A model generated the notes under the pieces. That model searched no databases. It was not told the origin of the DNA and saw only the letters and a list, made by a program, of their open reading frames with translations. The position numbers and the translations under genes were made by a program. Positions 1-6,519 of a stretch of DNA of 9,385 nucleotides are shown piece by piece. Origin of the DNA: JBDNBY01 sp039767595 (lineage in GTDB: Bacteria > Pseudomonadota > Alphaproteobacteria > Rhodobacterales > Rhodobacteraceae); the NCBI GenBank assembly GCA_039767595.1, contig JBDNBY010000051.1:1-9385 (forward strand), in the 5' to 3' direction. The stretch's first letter is position 1. The number at the start of each line of letters is the position of its first letter.

Positions 1-665
1 ATTTCAAGCGCAGGGCCACTGACCGCCCAAGGCCCAAGCCAGTCCTGTAGCTGTTTGATATGATCGGGCGCGCCAATGGCAAAGCCAAGTCGCAGCCCCG
101 CCAATCCCCAAAACTTCCCAAAGCTTTTGAGCACGATCACATTTTTGTGGCGTGCCAGATCGATATGACTGTCATCGGGGCAAATATCGGCAAAGCTTTC
201 GTCGATCACAACAAGAGACCGCCCCTTTGGATCCATGGTATACTGCGTGCCGGTGGGGTTGTTGGGATGCACGCGGACCATCGCATCGGCAGGGCTATCT
301 TCGGGCACAATATGCCAGCCGTGCGCGGCAAAGGCGCTTTGGTGTTCGTTATAGCTGGGATGCGCAATGGAGACAGCGCCGTGGGGCACAAGAGCAGGGA
401 TGCGAGCGATCAGGGCCGAGGCGCCGGTGCCCATCACAACATGCGCCGCATCTGGAATGTTCCAAAACTGCCGCGCCGCCCTCTCGATCCGGTCAAAGGC
501 CCCGCTGTCGGGCAGGGCGGTCCAACTTTGTGCACTCAGATCGCCAATCGGATAGGGCACAGGATTGATCCCTGTCGAGAGGTCAATCCAATCGGCGCGC
601 GTGCCGCCATATGTGGCAATGGCGGCATCTAAATTGCCGCCATGATCGTTGGTGTGATGTTCCAT
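1..665 (-). CDS. cobC: Threonine-phosphate decarboxylase (CobC-type), partial, C-terminus beyond the window
   Basis: PLP-dependent, class I aminotransferase-fold enzyme that makes (R)-1-amino-2-propanol phosphate from L-threonine phosphate for the nucleotide loop of cobalamin; it is called CobC in Rhodobacter-type genomes and CobD in Salmonella. The window holds 221 complete codons of a family of about 330 residues. Visible motifs: N-terminal EHHTNDHGGNL and DLSTGINP (residues 28-35), HPNNPTG (133-139), IDES with the pyridine-nitrogen Asp at 155, and SFGKFWGLAGLRLG (181-194) with the likely PLP lysine K184. The start is firm: ATG at 665-663 is the only ATG, GTG or TTG between the upstream in-frame stop (which is also the stop of the preceding glutathione transferase) and the conserved N-terminus, with an AGG about 7 nt upstream. 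It lies 66 nt downstream of the glutathione transferase on the same strand. No cobalamin riboswitch is visible in that gap. A general histidinol-phosphate-type aminotransferase is the alternative, but the N-terminus favours CobC. Confidence 0.88.
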   Translation of the reverse strand, partial: MEHHTNDHGGNLDAAIATYGGTRADWIDLSTGINPVPYPIGDLSAQSWTALPDSGAFDRIERAARQFWNIPDAAHVVMGTGASALIARIPALVPHGAVSIAHPSYNEHQSAFAAHGWHIVPEDSPADAMVRVHPNNPTGTQYTMDPKGRSLVVIDESFADICPDDSHIDLARHKNVIVLKSFGKFWGLAGLRLGFAIGAPDHIKQLQDWLGPWAVSGPALE

Positions 666-679
666 CTCGGGACCTATTC

Positions 680-726
680 TTTCGCCGCACTGTGCCGCGC
701 GCGCGGCGTGGATGCAAGCGGCGAAA
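680..726 (-). repeat. Nested inverted repeat between the glutathione transferase and cobC
   Basis: The outer arms are a perfect 9-bp inverted repeat (TTTCGCCGC at 680-688, GCGGCGAAA at 718-726). They enclose a perfect 14-bp GC palindrome, GCCGCGCGCGCGGC, at 694-707. In the minus-strand transcript this would fold into a long hairpin starting 5 nt after the upstream gene's stop and ending about 14 nt before the cobC start. No U-tract follows, so it is not a classical intrinsic terminator. It could reduce readthrough, protect the upstream mRNA end or affect translation of cobC; the sequence does not decide between these. Confidence 0.5.
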
Positions 727-731
727 TGGTC

Positions 732-1724
732 CTATTGAATGGCTACGACCGCCGTGCGCCGCGTGGGTAGATCCCACTCAAGCACAGGGTTGGTTGGCAA
801 GATCCGATTCGGATTAATCGTGTCGTGGCTATAGTGATAGTGCCGCACGATATGGTTCATATTCACCGTCTCGCGGATCTGGGGATGTTGATAGAGCGCG
901 CGGGTGAAATCCCAAATTTGCGGGTAATCGATGATCCGCTTGCGATTGCATTTGAAATGCAAGTGATAGACCATGTCAAACCGCACCAGCGTCGTGAAGA
1001 GGCGAATATCCGCCTCGGTCACACGATCCCCCATCAACCAATCTTGAGCCTCAAGTCGCGCCTCAAGTGTATCGAGCGCCTCAAATAGACCTGTGACCGC
1101 GCGATCATAGGGGCCTTGGGCCGTAGCAAAGCCGGCCATATAGACGCCATTGTTGATCTTGGGATAGATCCAGCTGTTGACCTCTTCGATCGCGTCGCGC
1201 ATCGGGGCCGGCCATAGATCCAGCGTATTGCCCGTGAGCGTGTCAAAGGCGCTATTGAACATGCGGATGATTTCCGAGCTTTCGTTCGAGACAATCGTCT
1301 GTGTCTGCGTGTCCCACAAAACAGGCACCGTCACGCGCGTGGTGATGTCGGATTGCGCCGAGAGATAGACATCGCGCATAAACGCATGGCCCATCAAAGT
1401 ATCGCCCGTCGCCCCATGGTCATCGGTCTCAAAGGTCCACCCTTCGCCCAGCATGTCTGGATGCACCACGGATACAGAGATATGATCCTCTAATCCCTTC
1501 AGAGCCCTAAAAATCAGTGTGCGGTGCGCCCAAGGGCACGCATATGAGACATAGAGATGATAGCGCCCCGAGGCCGCCGCAAAGCCGCCCGTGCCAGAGG
1601 GGCCGGCACTGCCATCTTCGGTGACCCAATTGCGAAATTGCGCTTCTTGGCGCTGAAATGATCCACCTGATTTTGACGTATCATACCACTGATCGCGCCA
1701 TTGCCCTTCGACTAACAAACCCAT
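732..1724 (-). CDS. Glutathionyl-hydroquinone reductase, Xi-class glutathione S-transferase (YqjG/ECM4 family)
   Basis: Cytosolic enzyme that reduces S-glutathionyl-hydroquinones to hydroquinones with glutathione. The 330-residue length is close to E. coli YqjG (about 328). The thioredoxin-like N-terminal half carries the family signature CPWAHR at residues 63-68, with C63 as the catalytic cysteine, followed by VVHPDM. NESSEIIRMFNSAFD is the typical cis-Pro/ESSEI glutathione-binding region of the family. The C-terminal half is the alpha-helical GST domain (LMGDRVTEADIRLFTTLVRFD), a hallmark of Xi enzymes. The ATG at 1724 is preceded by a strong AAGGAG with 7-nt spacing, which fixes the start. 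It sits 96 nt downstream of the PatB-type lyase on the same strand and 66 nt upstream of cobC; the gaps suggest loose co-transcription or its own promoter. No natural substrate can be read from the context. Confidence 0.93.
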   Translation of the reverse strand: MGLLVEGQWRDQWYDTSKSGGSFQRQEAQFRNWVTEDGSAGPSGTGGFAAASGRYHLYVSYACPWAHRTLIFRALKGLEDHISVSVVHPDMLGEGWTFETDDHGATGDTLMGHAFMRDVYLSAQSDITTRVTVPVLWDTQTQTIVSNESSEIIRMFNSAFDTLTGNTLDLWPAPMRDAIEEVNSWIYPKINNGVYMAGFATAQGPYDRAVTGLFEALDTLEARLEAQDWLMGDRVTEADIRLFTTLVRFDMVYHLHFKCNRKRIIDYPQIWDFTRALYQHPQIRETVNMNHIVRHYHYSHDTINPNRILPTNPVLEWDLPTRRTAVVAIQ

Positions 1725-1731
1725 GCGATTA

Positions 1732-1737
1732 CTCCTT
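1732..1737 (-). promoter_or_regulatory. Ribosome binding site of the glutathionyl-hydroquinone reductase
   Basis: Reads AAGGAG on the minus strand, 7 nt before the ATG at 1724. It is the strongest Shine-Dalgarno match in the window and supports that start. Confidence 0.75.
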
Positions 1738-1820
1738 TGTTTTTTTGACAGATAGCCAAAGCTGGCCTGCGCATAAATAGAGAGTTCAGCGCATGGGTTG
1801 TGCGTATTTGCGCAAGTCTA

Positions 1821-2993
1821 TTATTGTAGATCGGCAAAGGCCGCCTTGAGCCGCGCGCAGGCGGTTTCCACATGCGCCTTTGGTGTGGCGAGGTTGAATC
1901 GCAGATAGCTCTCACCGCCGCTCCCAAAGGTTTCCCCGTGATTGACGGCGATTTTGGCCTCTTGTTCCACACGGGCGCGATACTCTGATGGGGTCATGCC
2001 TGTGCCCGAAAAATCGACCCACGCCAAATAAGTCGCCTCAAGCGGCATGGCACGCAGTCCCGGGATATCGGCGATCGCCTCGTTAAAGATCTGCTGATTT
2101 TCGGCGATATACTGCGTGACGGCATCCACCCATTGGGCACCCTCGGGGCTATAGGCCGCCGTCGCCATATGCAGGCCAAAGCTATTGGCCGACTGGCCCA
2201 ATGCGGTCATCCGCTTGGCAAATCGGCTGCGCAGCGTCTCGTTTTCAATGATCACATTGCCGGAATGCCCGCCCGCGATGTTAAAGGTCTTAGTCGTGGC
2301 CGTCATGATAATAAGGCGATCGATGATAGATGGATCGACCAGCGACATCACCGTGTGCCGCGCCTCGCCCAAAATGAGGTCGTGGTGGATTTCATCGGAC
2401 ACAAGGATCAAATCATGCTTTTTGCAAAAATCAGCGATCTGTTGCAGCTCGCCGCGCGACCAAACGCGGCCCCCGGGATTGTGCGGGGAACACAGGATAA
2501 ACAGAGTTTCATCGCCTCGAAGGCCCGCTTCCCACACGGCCACGTCAAATTGATACCGGCCGTCGACGAGCGCCAACTCGGCCTCATGGACGCGGCGGTC
2601 GGCGGCTTTGATCGTGCGCGCAAAGGCATGATAGACCGGCGTTGTGATAATCACCCCATCACCCACCGCCGTATAGGTATCAATGCACATCGCCGTGCCA
2701 TTGACCAAGCCATGGGTGGTGAAAATCCAAGATGGGTCAACGGTCCAGCCGTGACGCTCTTGCATCCACCAACAAATCGCGGAGCGATAGGCGCTATCAT
2801 CTCCGAAATAGCCATAGATGCCCTGATCCACATAGGCGCGCAGCGTTTGTTGGATGGGGTCTGCGGCAGGGAAATCCATATCGGCGACCCACATCGCGAT
2901 CCCCTCATCAGCGGGCACGCCATACGCAGACTCCATTAAATCCCATTTCATTGAATGCGTGCCGCGGCGGTCAATCACGTTATCAAAATTCAT
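1821..2993 (-). CDS. patB: MalY/PatB-type PLP-dependent C-S lyase (cystathionine beta-lyase-like aminotransferase)
   Basis: Cytosolic fold-type I PLP enzyme. Family members cleave the C-S bond of cystathionine or cysteine conjugates, giving homocysteine or a thiol plus pyruvate and ammonia. Its 390 residues equal the length of E. coli MalY. Signatures in order: DRRGTHSMKWD near the N-terminus and WVADMDFP (35-42), typical of MalY/PatB; TPVYHAF (118-124); SPHNPGGRVW (169-178); SDEIHHDL (199-206) with D200 pairing with the PLP nitrogen; TATTKTFNIAGG with the Schiff-base lysine K235; and YLRFN with the carboxylate-binding R365. The ATG at 2993 has GAGG about 7 nt upstream. It is divergent from the deformylase operon, with a plausible promoter in the gap. 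Possible roles are methionine synthesis or cysteine-conjugate breakdown; as in E. coli MalY, a regulatory side function cannot be excluded. The exact substrate is not readable from sequence. Confidence 0.92.
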   Translation of the reverse strand: MNFDNVIDRRGTHSMKWDLMESAYGVPADEGIAMWVADMDFPAADPIQQTLRAYVDQGIYGYFGDDSAYRSAICWWMQERHGWTVDPSWIFTTHGLVNGTAMCIDTYTAVGDGVIITTPVYHAFARTIKAADRRVHEAELALVDGRYQFDVAVWEAGLRGDETLFILCSPHNPGGRVWSRGELQQIADFCKKHDLILVSDEIHHDLILGEARHTVMSLVDPSIIDRLIIMTATTKTFNIAGGHSGNVIIENETLRSRFAKRMTALGQSANSFGLHMATAAYSPEGAQWVDAVTQYIAENQQIFNEAIADIPGLRAMPLEATYLAWVDFSGTGMTPSEYRARVEQEAKIAVNHGETFGSGGESYLRFNLATPKAHVETACARLKAAFADLQ

Positions 2994-3019
2994 TTTAGCC
3001 CTCTTCTGTCAATGTATGA

Positions 3020-3047
3020 ACCATAGCCAATGTCTTGACCGTTGCAA
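3020..3047 (-). promoter_or_regulatory. Candidate sigma-70-type promoter for the PatB-type lyase gene
   Basis: On the minus strand, TTGCAA (3042-3047) and TATGGT (3020-3025) are separated by 16 bp. This would start transcription about 20 nt before the ATG at 2993, leaving room for the GAGG. The match is by eye and the motif is short, so confidence is low. Confidence 0.3.
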
Positions 3048-3067
3048 GTGCGCGCAGGTCGCATTAA

Positions 3068-3595
3068 ATGAGGAATATGATTAGATCTCTCGTATTACAC
3101 CCCGATCCGCGCCTGAAGAAAACATGCACGCCGGTGGCCGACCTCAGTGATGAGTTGCGCGCCTTGGCGCAAGATATGGTTGAGACCATGTATGATGCGC
3201 CTGGCATTGGTCTGGCCGCCCCCCAAGTGGGGGTGTTGGATCGGCTGATCGTCATGGATTGCAACAAAGACGAAGAGGCCGCGCCCGATCCCATCGTGAT
3301 GTTCAATCCCGAGATTCTGAGCGCCTCGGATGAGATGTCGGTTTATGAAGAGGGCTGTTTGTCGATCCCAGAGCATTACGGCGAAGTGACGCGCCCTGCG
3401 GCGGTGCGCGTTGGCTGGATCGATTTGAACGGCACCCCGCAAGAGCGTGACTTTGACGAGCTGTGGGCGACCTGCGTGCAACACGAGATTGATCACCTCA
3501 ATGGCAAGCTTTTTATTGAGTACCTCGGCCCGATGAAGCGGCAATTGATCACGCGCAAAATGCAAAAACTCAAACGCGAACAGGCCCGAACATGA
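3068..3595 (+). CDS. def: Peptide deformylase
   Basis: Metalloenzyme that removes the N-formyl group from the initiator methionine of nascent proteins at the ribosome. All three family motifs are intact: GIGLAAPQVG (residues 46-55), EEGCLSIP (94-101, metal-ligand C97) and QHEIDH (138-143, ligands H139 and H143, catalytic E140). The 175 residues fit the family, and the basic C-terminal tail (RKMQKLKREQ) is typical of alphaproteobacterial enzymes. Two starts compete: ATG at 3068 with AGG 9 nt upstream, kept here, and ATG at 3077, which gives MIRSLVLHPDPRLKK. The second matches the usual family N-terminus better, but its GAGG is only 3 nt away. It is first in a def, def-like, fmt operon, and its TGA overlaps the next ATG by 4 nt. 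A TTGACC at 3035-3040 may be a -35 box, but no clear -10 follows. Confidence 0.95.
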   Translation: MRNMIRSLVLHPDPRLKKTCTPVADLSDELRALAQDMVETMYDAPGIGLAAPQVGVLDRLIVMDCNKDEEAAPDPIVMFNPEILSASDEMSVYEEGCLSIPEHYGEVTRPAAVRVGWIDLNGTPQERDFDELWATCVQHEIDHLNGKLFIEYLGPMKRQLITRKMQKLKREQART

Positions 3596-4098
3596 GCGCG
3601 CGCGCATGCCTTTTGTGGCCAGATGCGCGGTTGCGCAGTGTTGCGGCGCCCGTTGAGGCGATCACCGATGACATTCGTAGAGTGTGGGACGATATGATCG
3701 CCACGATGGAGGCTATGCCAGGCGTCGGTCTGGCGGCACCGCAAATTGGCGTGGGGCTGCGCTTGATTGTTGTAGATGCCTCAACAGAGCGGGGCAAAGC
3801 CGTGCGCATGGCCAATCCCGAGATCCTCAATGCCTCAGCGAAATTGCGCGAACATGAGGAAGCCAGCCCAAATTTGCCCTATGTGTCGGCCAAGATTAAA
3901 CGCCCGCGCGGTGTCACAGTCACCTACTTGAACGAGCATGGCCAGCGCGATCGCCGCGAATTTGTGGGCCTGTGGGCCACCTCTGTGCAGCATCAGATCG
4001 ACCACCTTGAAGGCAAGCTGTTTGTCCATCGCCTGTCCAAGCTGAAACGCGATATGCTAATTAAAAAATCACTGAAATTGGCGGAGCAGGGCGCATGA
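3592..4098 (+). CDS. Peptide deformylase-like protein lacking key active-site residues
   Basis: 168-residue paralogue of the preceding deformylase, sharing the same fold markers from WPDARLRSVAAPV to a basic tail. Motif 1 is intact (GVGLAAPQIG, residues 44-53). In motif 2, where active enzymes have EGCLS, this protein reads EEASPNLP, so the metal-ligand cysteine is Ser92 (AGC, 3865-3867). In motif 3 the active HEXXH reads HQIDH, so the catalytic glutamate is Gln135 (CAG, 3994-3996); both histidines remain. On family knowledge, loss of the Cys ligand and the Glu general base should abolish or severely reduce deformylation. The frame is undamaged and translationally coupled on both sides by ATGA overlaps, so it looks selected rather than decaying. 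A regulatory, scaffolding or ribosome-binding role is possible but unproven. The start ATG at 3592 has AGG 7 nt upstream. Confidence 0.87.
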   Translation: MSARACLLWPDARLRSVAAPVEAITDDIRRVWDDMIATMEAMPGVGLAAPQIGVGLRLIVVDASTERGKAVRMANPEILNASAKLREHEEASPNLPYVSAKIKRPRGVTVTYLNEHGQRDRREFVGLWATSVQHQIDHLEGKLFVHRLSKLKRDMLIKKSLKLAEQGA

Positions 4099-5003
4099 AA
4101 ATCGTCTTTATGGGCACGCCTGAGTTTTCAGTGGCCGCGCTTGATGCTCTTGTGGACGCCGGTCACGAGGTGCTGTGCGTCTATTCTCAACCACCGCGGC
4201 CTGCGGGGCGTGGCAAGTCCGAGCAGCCCAGCCCAGTGCACACACGCGCCGCGGCGCTGGGCCTTCCGGTGCGCACCCCGCTCAATTTCAAAGATCCCGC
4301 AGATGTGGCCGACTTTGCGGCGCTGGGCGCGGATCTGGCGGTGGTCGTGGCCTATGGGCTGATTTTGCCGCGTGCCATTTTACAAGCGCCGCAACAGGGC
4401 TGTTTGAATATTCACGCCTCTCTTTTGCCGCGTTGGCGCGGGGCGGCGCCGATCCACCGCGCGATTATGGCAGGGGACCTCTCGACAGGCGTGTGCATCA
4501 TGCAAATGGACGAGGGGCTAGATACGGGGCCTGTTGTGTTGCGGCACACAACTCAAATTGCCGATGAGGAGACGACCCTCGATCTTCATGATCGATTGGC
4601 CGAGATTGGCGCAGCGGCGATTGTAGACGCCTTGGCCACACTAGTCACCCTCACGCCAGAGGCTCAAGACACCGTCGGTGTCACCTATGCGCATAAAATC
4701 GACAAAGCCGAGGCACGGATTGACTGGTCGCGTCCTGCCCAAGAGGTGGCGCGCCATATTCGTGGCCTCTCGCCATTTCCCGGCGCGTGGTCGATGGTTG
4801 AGGAGACGCGCGTGAAATTTCTAAATGCACGCGCGGTGGATCAACAGGGGCCTGCGGGGCAGGTGATCTCGGATCTGCGCATCGCCTGCGGCACGGGGGC
4901 AATTGACGTCACGCGCGCACAGCGTGCCGGAAAATCTGCCCAAGAGACCCAAGAGTTTTTGCGCGGCATGCCCAGCCTTCAGGCCGGCACGCAATTCACA
5001 TAA
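4095..5003 (+). CDS. fmt: Methionyl-tRNA formyltransferase
   Basis: Uses 10-formyl-tetrahydrofolate to formylate Met-tRNA(fMet) for translation initiation in the cytosol. The N-terminal catalytic Rossmann domain begins MKIVFMGTPEFSVAAL and contains NIHASLLPRWRGAAPI (residues 105-120), with catalytic N105 and H107, then MDEGLDTGPV with catalytic D143. The C-terminal tRNA-binding OB-like domain starts near residue 195 (THKID/YAHKIDKAEARIDW region) and includes RGLSPFPGAW. At 302 residues it is slightly shorter than E. coli Fmt (about 315). The ATG at 4095 overlaps the TGA of the deformylase-like gene by 4 nt, with GGAG 8 nt upstream. The def-fmt pairing is standard in bacteria. Its TAA (5001-5003) abuts the stop of the convergent TRIC gene with no spacer, leaving no room for a dedicated terminator. 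Confidence 0.97.
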   Translation: MKIVFMGTPEFSVAALDALVDAGHEVLCVYSQPPRPAGRGKSEQPSPVHTRAAALGLPVRTPLNFKDPADVADFAALGADLAVVVAYGLILPRAILQAPQQGCLNIHASLLPRWRGAAPIHRAIMAGDLSTGVCIMQMDEGLDTGPVVLRHTTQIADEETTLDLHDRLAEIGAAAIVDALATLVTLTPEAQDTVGVTYAHKIDKAEARIDWSRPAQEVARHIRGLSPFPGAWSMVEETRVKFLNARAVDQQGPAGQVISDLRIACGTGAIDVTRAQRAGKSAQETQEFLRGMPSLQAGTQFT

Positions 5004-5627
5004 TCAGCGCCGCGCCGGTGGATGCGCTGGACCCGGTAGGCGCAGGCCAAAACTGATGGATCCCATCCGCAAGGCCCATGTCACACCAATCGTCACGCCA
5101 AAGACCCACAGGCTATCGCCGATCACATGCCATAGGCCAAGACCGGCGAGCGCCCCCGCAAATGCGGCCGAGACATAGAGCTCGCGGTGACGCAGGACAA
5201 GGGGGATTTCATTGCACACAACATCGCGCAACAGCCCCCCAAACGTGGCCGTAATCATCGCCATAAGGATCGCAATTGGCCCGACATACCCGACGCTAAT
5301 CGCAATGCCCAAGCCCGCAGCCGACGCCACAGCCAAGGCCACCGCATCAAAGCGCAATAGAATATGCAGACGGTTCTCAATTTTGGGCCCGATAAAGTAA
5401 ATCAACGCGGCCCCCACTAAGGCGGCCGCGATATTGGTGGGATCTTCGATCCAAAACACAGGGTTGCGATCGAGCAAAAGGTCGCGCACCGTACCGCCGC
5501 CCAGTGCCGTGAGACAAGCGATAAAGGCAAAGCCGATTACATCGAGCTGTTTGCGCGAGGCCGCCAATCCACCCGAGAGGGAAAAGACAAACACCGACGC
5601 ATAATCAAGCGCCATCAGCCACGTCAT
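5004..5627 (-). CDS. TRIC-family (UPF0126, YicG-like) inner-membrane cation channel protein
   Basis: 207-residue integral membrane protein made of two tandem UPF0126/glycine-transporter-like units, the prokaryotic TRIC family, whose studied members conduct monovalent cations such as potassium. About seven hydrophobic segments are visible. The repeat signatures are GGGTVRDLLLDRNPVFW (residues 43-59) in the first unit and FGGLLRDVVCNEIPLVLR (129-146) in the second; the glycine-rich kinks and following Arg-Asp are the conserved feature of the family. The C-terminus ends in a short Pro/Arg-rich tail. The start ATG (5627-5625) overlaps the rnhA stop by 4 nt, with GGAG 8 nt upstream, so it is the last gene of the ispH operon. 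Its TGA directly touches the stop of the convergent fmt. Whether it is an ion channel or another transporter in this organism is inferred from family only. Confidence 0.88.
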   Translation of the reverse strand: MTWLMALDYASVFVFSLSGGLAASRKQLDVIGFAFIACLTALGGGTVRDLLLDRNPVFWIEDPTNIAAALVGAALIYFIGPKIENRLHILLRFDAVALAVASAAGLGIAISVGYVGPIAILMAMITATFGGLLRDVVCNEIPLVLRHRELYVSAAFAGALAGLGLWHVIGDSLWVFGVTIGVTWALRMGSISFGLRLPGPAHPPARR

Positions 5628-6073
5628 TTGAACGGCTCCATCCCTTGGCGGGCCAGCTCATCGGCACGTTCATTCTCGGGATGTCCGGCGTGGCCTTTGA
5701 CCCATTCCCATGTGACGGTGTGAACTGCATGGGCGGTATCAAGGCGTTGCCACAGGTCTTCGTTCTTAACGGGCTTTTTGGCGGCGGTTTTCCATCCGTT
5801 GCGCTTCCATCCCGCCAGCCATTTAGTGATCCCATCTTTGACATAGGCGCTATCGGTGACAATGGTCATTTGCGTAGGTTTGCTCATGGTCTCAAGCGAT
5901 GTGATCGCGGCCATCAATTCCATACGGTTATTGGTTGTCTGAGCCGCGCCGCCATTCAAAGTCCGCTCTTTGACCACGGTGCCATCAGGGCCAATCGCAT
6001 GCAGCAAAACACCCCATCCCCCAGGCCCCGGATTGCCCGAACAGGCGCCGTCGGTGTAGGCGATAATCTTCAT
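5624..6073 (-). CDS. rnhA: Ribonuclease HI
   Basis: Cytosolic endonuclease that cleaves the RNA strand of RNA:DNA hybrids (R-loops, primers). The 149-residue protein matches the family length (E. coli 155). The carboxylate tetrad is complete: D8 in YTDGACSGNPGPGGWG, E52 in NNRMELMAA, D74 in VTDSAYV and D138 in NERADELA; H128 in VKGHAGHPENE is the conserved mobile-loop histidine. The basic-protrusion region (LAGWKRNGWKTAAKKPVKNEDLW, spanning roughly 87-108) is present. An in-frame ATG 22 codons upstream exists, but 6073 is preferred: the family begins right at MKIIAYTDG, and this ATG forms the 4-nt ATGA overlap with the upstream gene that every other junction in this operon shows. There is no strong Shine-Dalgarno sequence, which fits translational coupling. 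Confidence 0.95.
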   Translation of the reverse strand: MKIIAYTDGACSGNPGPGGWGVLLHAIGPDGTVVKERTLNGGAAQTTNNRMELMAAITSLETMSKPTQMTIVTDSAYVKDGITKWLAGWKRNGWKTAAKKPVKNEDLWQRLDTAHAVHTVTWEWVKGHAGHPENERADELARQGMEPFK

Positions 6074-6519
6074 GCGCTGGCCCCATAGAGGCAGCCAATG
6101 ACGATGGCCGTCAATACGAGCCGCAGACGCAGCCACCATGTCGGCGTCAGACCCCAGTTGTGAAAGAGGATGTCGATCATAAGCACGGCCCCAAAGCCAA
6201 TCATCAAATTATCGGCCTGTGCCGTGCTGCGCAGGCTGACCATGAAAAACACCCAAAGCGCAGGCACAACGCTCAGGCCATAGGCGGCGATCATCATCGT
6301 ACCGCTGCTGCGCGTGGCAAAGCCCCATAAGACGCCGGACATAAAACATGAAATGACAATGCCATAGGTGATCTGCAGCGACGGGCCCACGAAATTTGGG
6401 CCCAGCGTCGTGGCACTCCATAGATGCAGCGGGCTCCAGACCTGCGTGAGCATCCCCCAAACAAAGGGCAAAAGGCCGGCCAAACCCAAAAGCAAAGGCG
6501 CGCGTGGAATGCCGATCAT
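6070..6519 (-). CDS. DUF3429-type integral membrane protein
   Basis: 149-residue protein of unknown function in the inner membrane. It opens with IPRAPLLLGLAGLLPFVWG and has FMSGVLWGFA in the middle, which I recognise as the DUF3429 pattern. Hydrophobic segments lie at about residues 7-23, 50-66, 74-95, 101-117 and 130-147, so roughly five membrane spans; short loops carry few charges apart from an Arg-rich WWLRLRL near the C-terminus. The start ATG (6519-6517) overlaps the ispH stop by 4 nt, with AGAGG 4 nt upstream, and its own stop overlaps the rnhA start. Its place between ispH and rnhA gives no functional clue. No catalytic motif is visible. Confidence 0.82.
   Translation of the reverse strand: MIGIPRAPLLLGLAGLLPFVWGMLTQVWSPLHLWSATTLGPNFVGPSLQITYGIVISCFMSGVLWGFATRSSGTMMIAAYGLSVVPALWVFFMVSLRSTAQADNLMIGFGAVLMIDILFHNWGLTPTWWLRLRLVLTAIVIGCLYGASA

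Noticed and set aside
60..632. 190-codon open frame on the plus strand
   Set aside because: It is antisense to cobC, whose motifs are clear on the other strand.
666..731. Possible cobalamin riboswitch upstream of cobC
   Set aside because: The gap is only 66 nt and no B12-box-like sequence is seen; the region is taken up by the inverted repeat.
1752..1770. Small GCCA/TGGC stem upstream of the glutathione transferase
   Set aside because: A 4-bp stem is expected by chance; the nearby T-run is on the wrong side for a terminator of the upstream gene.
1798..1815. Imperfect palindrome TTGTGCGTATTTGCGCAA just after the PatB-type gene
   Set aside because: It has mismatched centre positions, no U-tract on either strand and no known operator match, so it is too weak to call a terminator or binding site.
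2133..2939. 268-codon open frame on the plus strand
   Set aside because: It is antisense to the well-supported PatB-type lyase gene and has no recognisable motif; long antisense frames are expected in GC-rich coding DNA.
6074..6139. 22-codon upstream extension of rnhA
   Set aside because: RNase HI begins at MKIIAYTDG, and the ATG at 6073 makes the same 4-nt overlap seen at the other junctions; the extension lies wholly within the DUF3429 coding region.
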